A program made the translations under genes and the position numbers. A stretch of 64,000 nucleotides of DNA. Origin: Duganella zoogloeoides. Its GTDB lineage: Bacteria > Pseudomonadota > Gammaproteobacteria > Burkholderiales > Burkholderiaceae_D. Each line of letters starts with the position of its first letter. Position 1 is the stretch's first letter. The DNA lies in NCBI RefSeq assembly GCF_034479515.1, contig NZ_CP140152.1, forward strand, positions 4,960,001-5,024,000. The letters run 5' to 3'. Positions 63,781 through 64,000 of this stretch are shown piece after piece. Below the pieces are notes generated by a model. That model made no database searches and had not been told where the DNA came from. It worked only from the letters and a program-made list of their open reading frames with translations.

Positions 63781-64000
63781 ATGGGCGCCCCTTCCTTGAA
63801 ACTGATCATTCTCGACCGTGACGGCGTGATCAACCACGACTCGCCCGACTTCATCAAGTCGCCGGCCGAGTGGATCCCGGTGCCCGGCTCGCTCGAGGCG
63901 ATCGCGCGCCTGAACCAGGCCGGCTACCGGGTGGTCATCGCGTCGAACCAGTCGGGCATCGCCCGCGAACTGTTCGACATGGCCACCCTCAACGCCATCC
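63781..64000 (+). CDS. gmhB: D-glycero-beta-D-manno-heptose 1,7-bisphosphate 7-phosphatase (3' end missing)
   Basis: The first 73 residues of a HAD-family phosphatase of LPS heptose synthesis. LIILDRDGVINHDSPDFIKS carries the nucleophile/acid Asp pair, and YRVVIASNQSGIARELF motif II. The start immediately follows the glyS stop codon. The gene runs off the window, so the rest cannot be judged. Confidence 0.92.
   Translation, partial: MGAPSLKLIILDRDGVINHDSPDFIKSPAEWIPVPGSLEAIARLNQAGYRVVIASNQSGIARELFDMATLNAI

Noticed and set aside
1..64000. CRISPR arrays, tRNA/rRNA genes, prophage or full insertion sequences
   Set aside because: No regularly spaced repeats, cloverleaf-like sequences with CCA ends, phage structural genes or transposase frames were recognised by reading; a covariance-model search would be needed to exclude small RNA genes.

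Overview
The window looks like the chromosome of a high-GC betaproteobacterium of the family Oxalobacteraceae (Massilia/Duganella/Janthinobacterium type). The evidence is the strong third-position G/C bias, the gene orders ftsY-ftsE-ftsX-rpoH, coxB-coxA-ctaG-cox3-SURF1-ctaA-ctaB-sco, phoH-ybeY-corC-lnt and glyQ-glyS-gmhB, a Burkholderiales-type trimeric porin, and a CIRCE operator over the rpoH promoter. The genus is inferred from gene content and was not tested. I see no rRNA, tRNA, CRISPR array, prophage or complete insertion sequence.

Layout. 1-4.0 kb: the 3' part of a ThDP-dependent synthase, an exported protein, a porin and a long gene-poor leader. 4.0-7.9 kb: signal-recognition receptor, FtsEX and the heat-shock sigma factor. 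7.9-9.6 kb: small accessory genes, including a toxin-antitoxin pair whose toxin gene is broken. 9.7-14.6 kb: gamma-glutamyltransferase followed by an ABC ATPase and an unusual ABC-permease/CPBP-protease fusion. 14.6-26.9 kb: a catabolic island for pectin and galacturonate. 27-31 kb: an HDOD protein and a small ter-type stress cluster. 31-35 kb: NhaR-like regulator, CNNM/CBS protein and PerM-like protein. 35-44 kb: a cytochrome c oxidase and haem A biogenesis block. 44-52 kb: BioC-like methyltransferase, ComF, TrmL, a LacI regulator, two MFS transporters, a thioredoxin-like protein and a ChaN lipoprotein. 52-56 kb: a protein with a PEP-CTERM-like tail, an orphan histidine kinase and a second HDOD operon. 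56-64 kb: the phoH-ybeY-corC-lnt and glyQS-gmhB housekeeping operons, cut by the window end.

The pectin island reads as one pathway. An SGNH esterase, a pectin methylesterase and a GH28 polygalacturonase would release galacturonate outside the cytoplasm. An ExuT/GudP-like carrier about 23 kb away probably imports it. Uronate dehydrogenase, an SMP-30 lactonase, galactarate dehydratase, KdgD and a 2,5-dioxovalerate dehydrogenase would convert it to 2-oxoglutarate. Two FCD-type GntR regulators are embedded in the island and two different families of inverted repeats are visible. One family is clustered between garD and the first regulator gene. The other lies at kdgD, at the second regulator gene and upstream of the distant carrier, which ties that carrier to the pathway.

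Other notable features are two MITE-like palindromic elements (about 32.03-32.13 kb and 46.64-46.80 kb), a frameshifted RelE/ParE-family toxin beside an intact antitoxin, and a 33-codon gene hidden in the cox operon.
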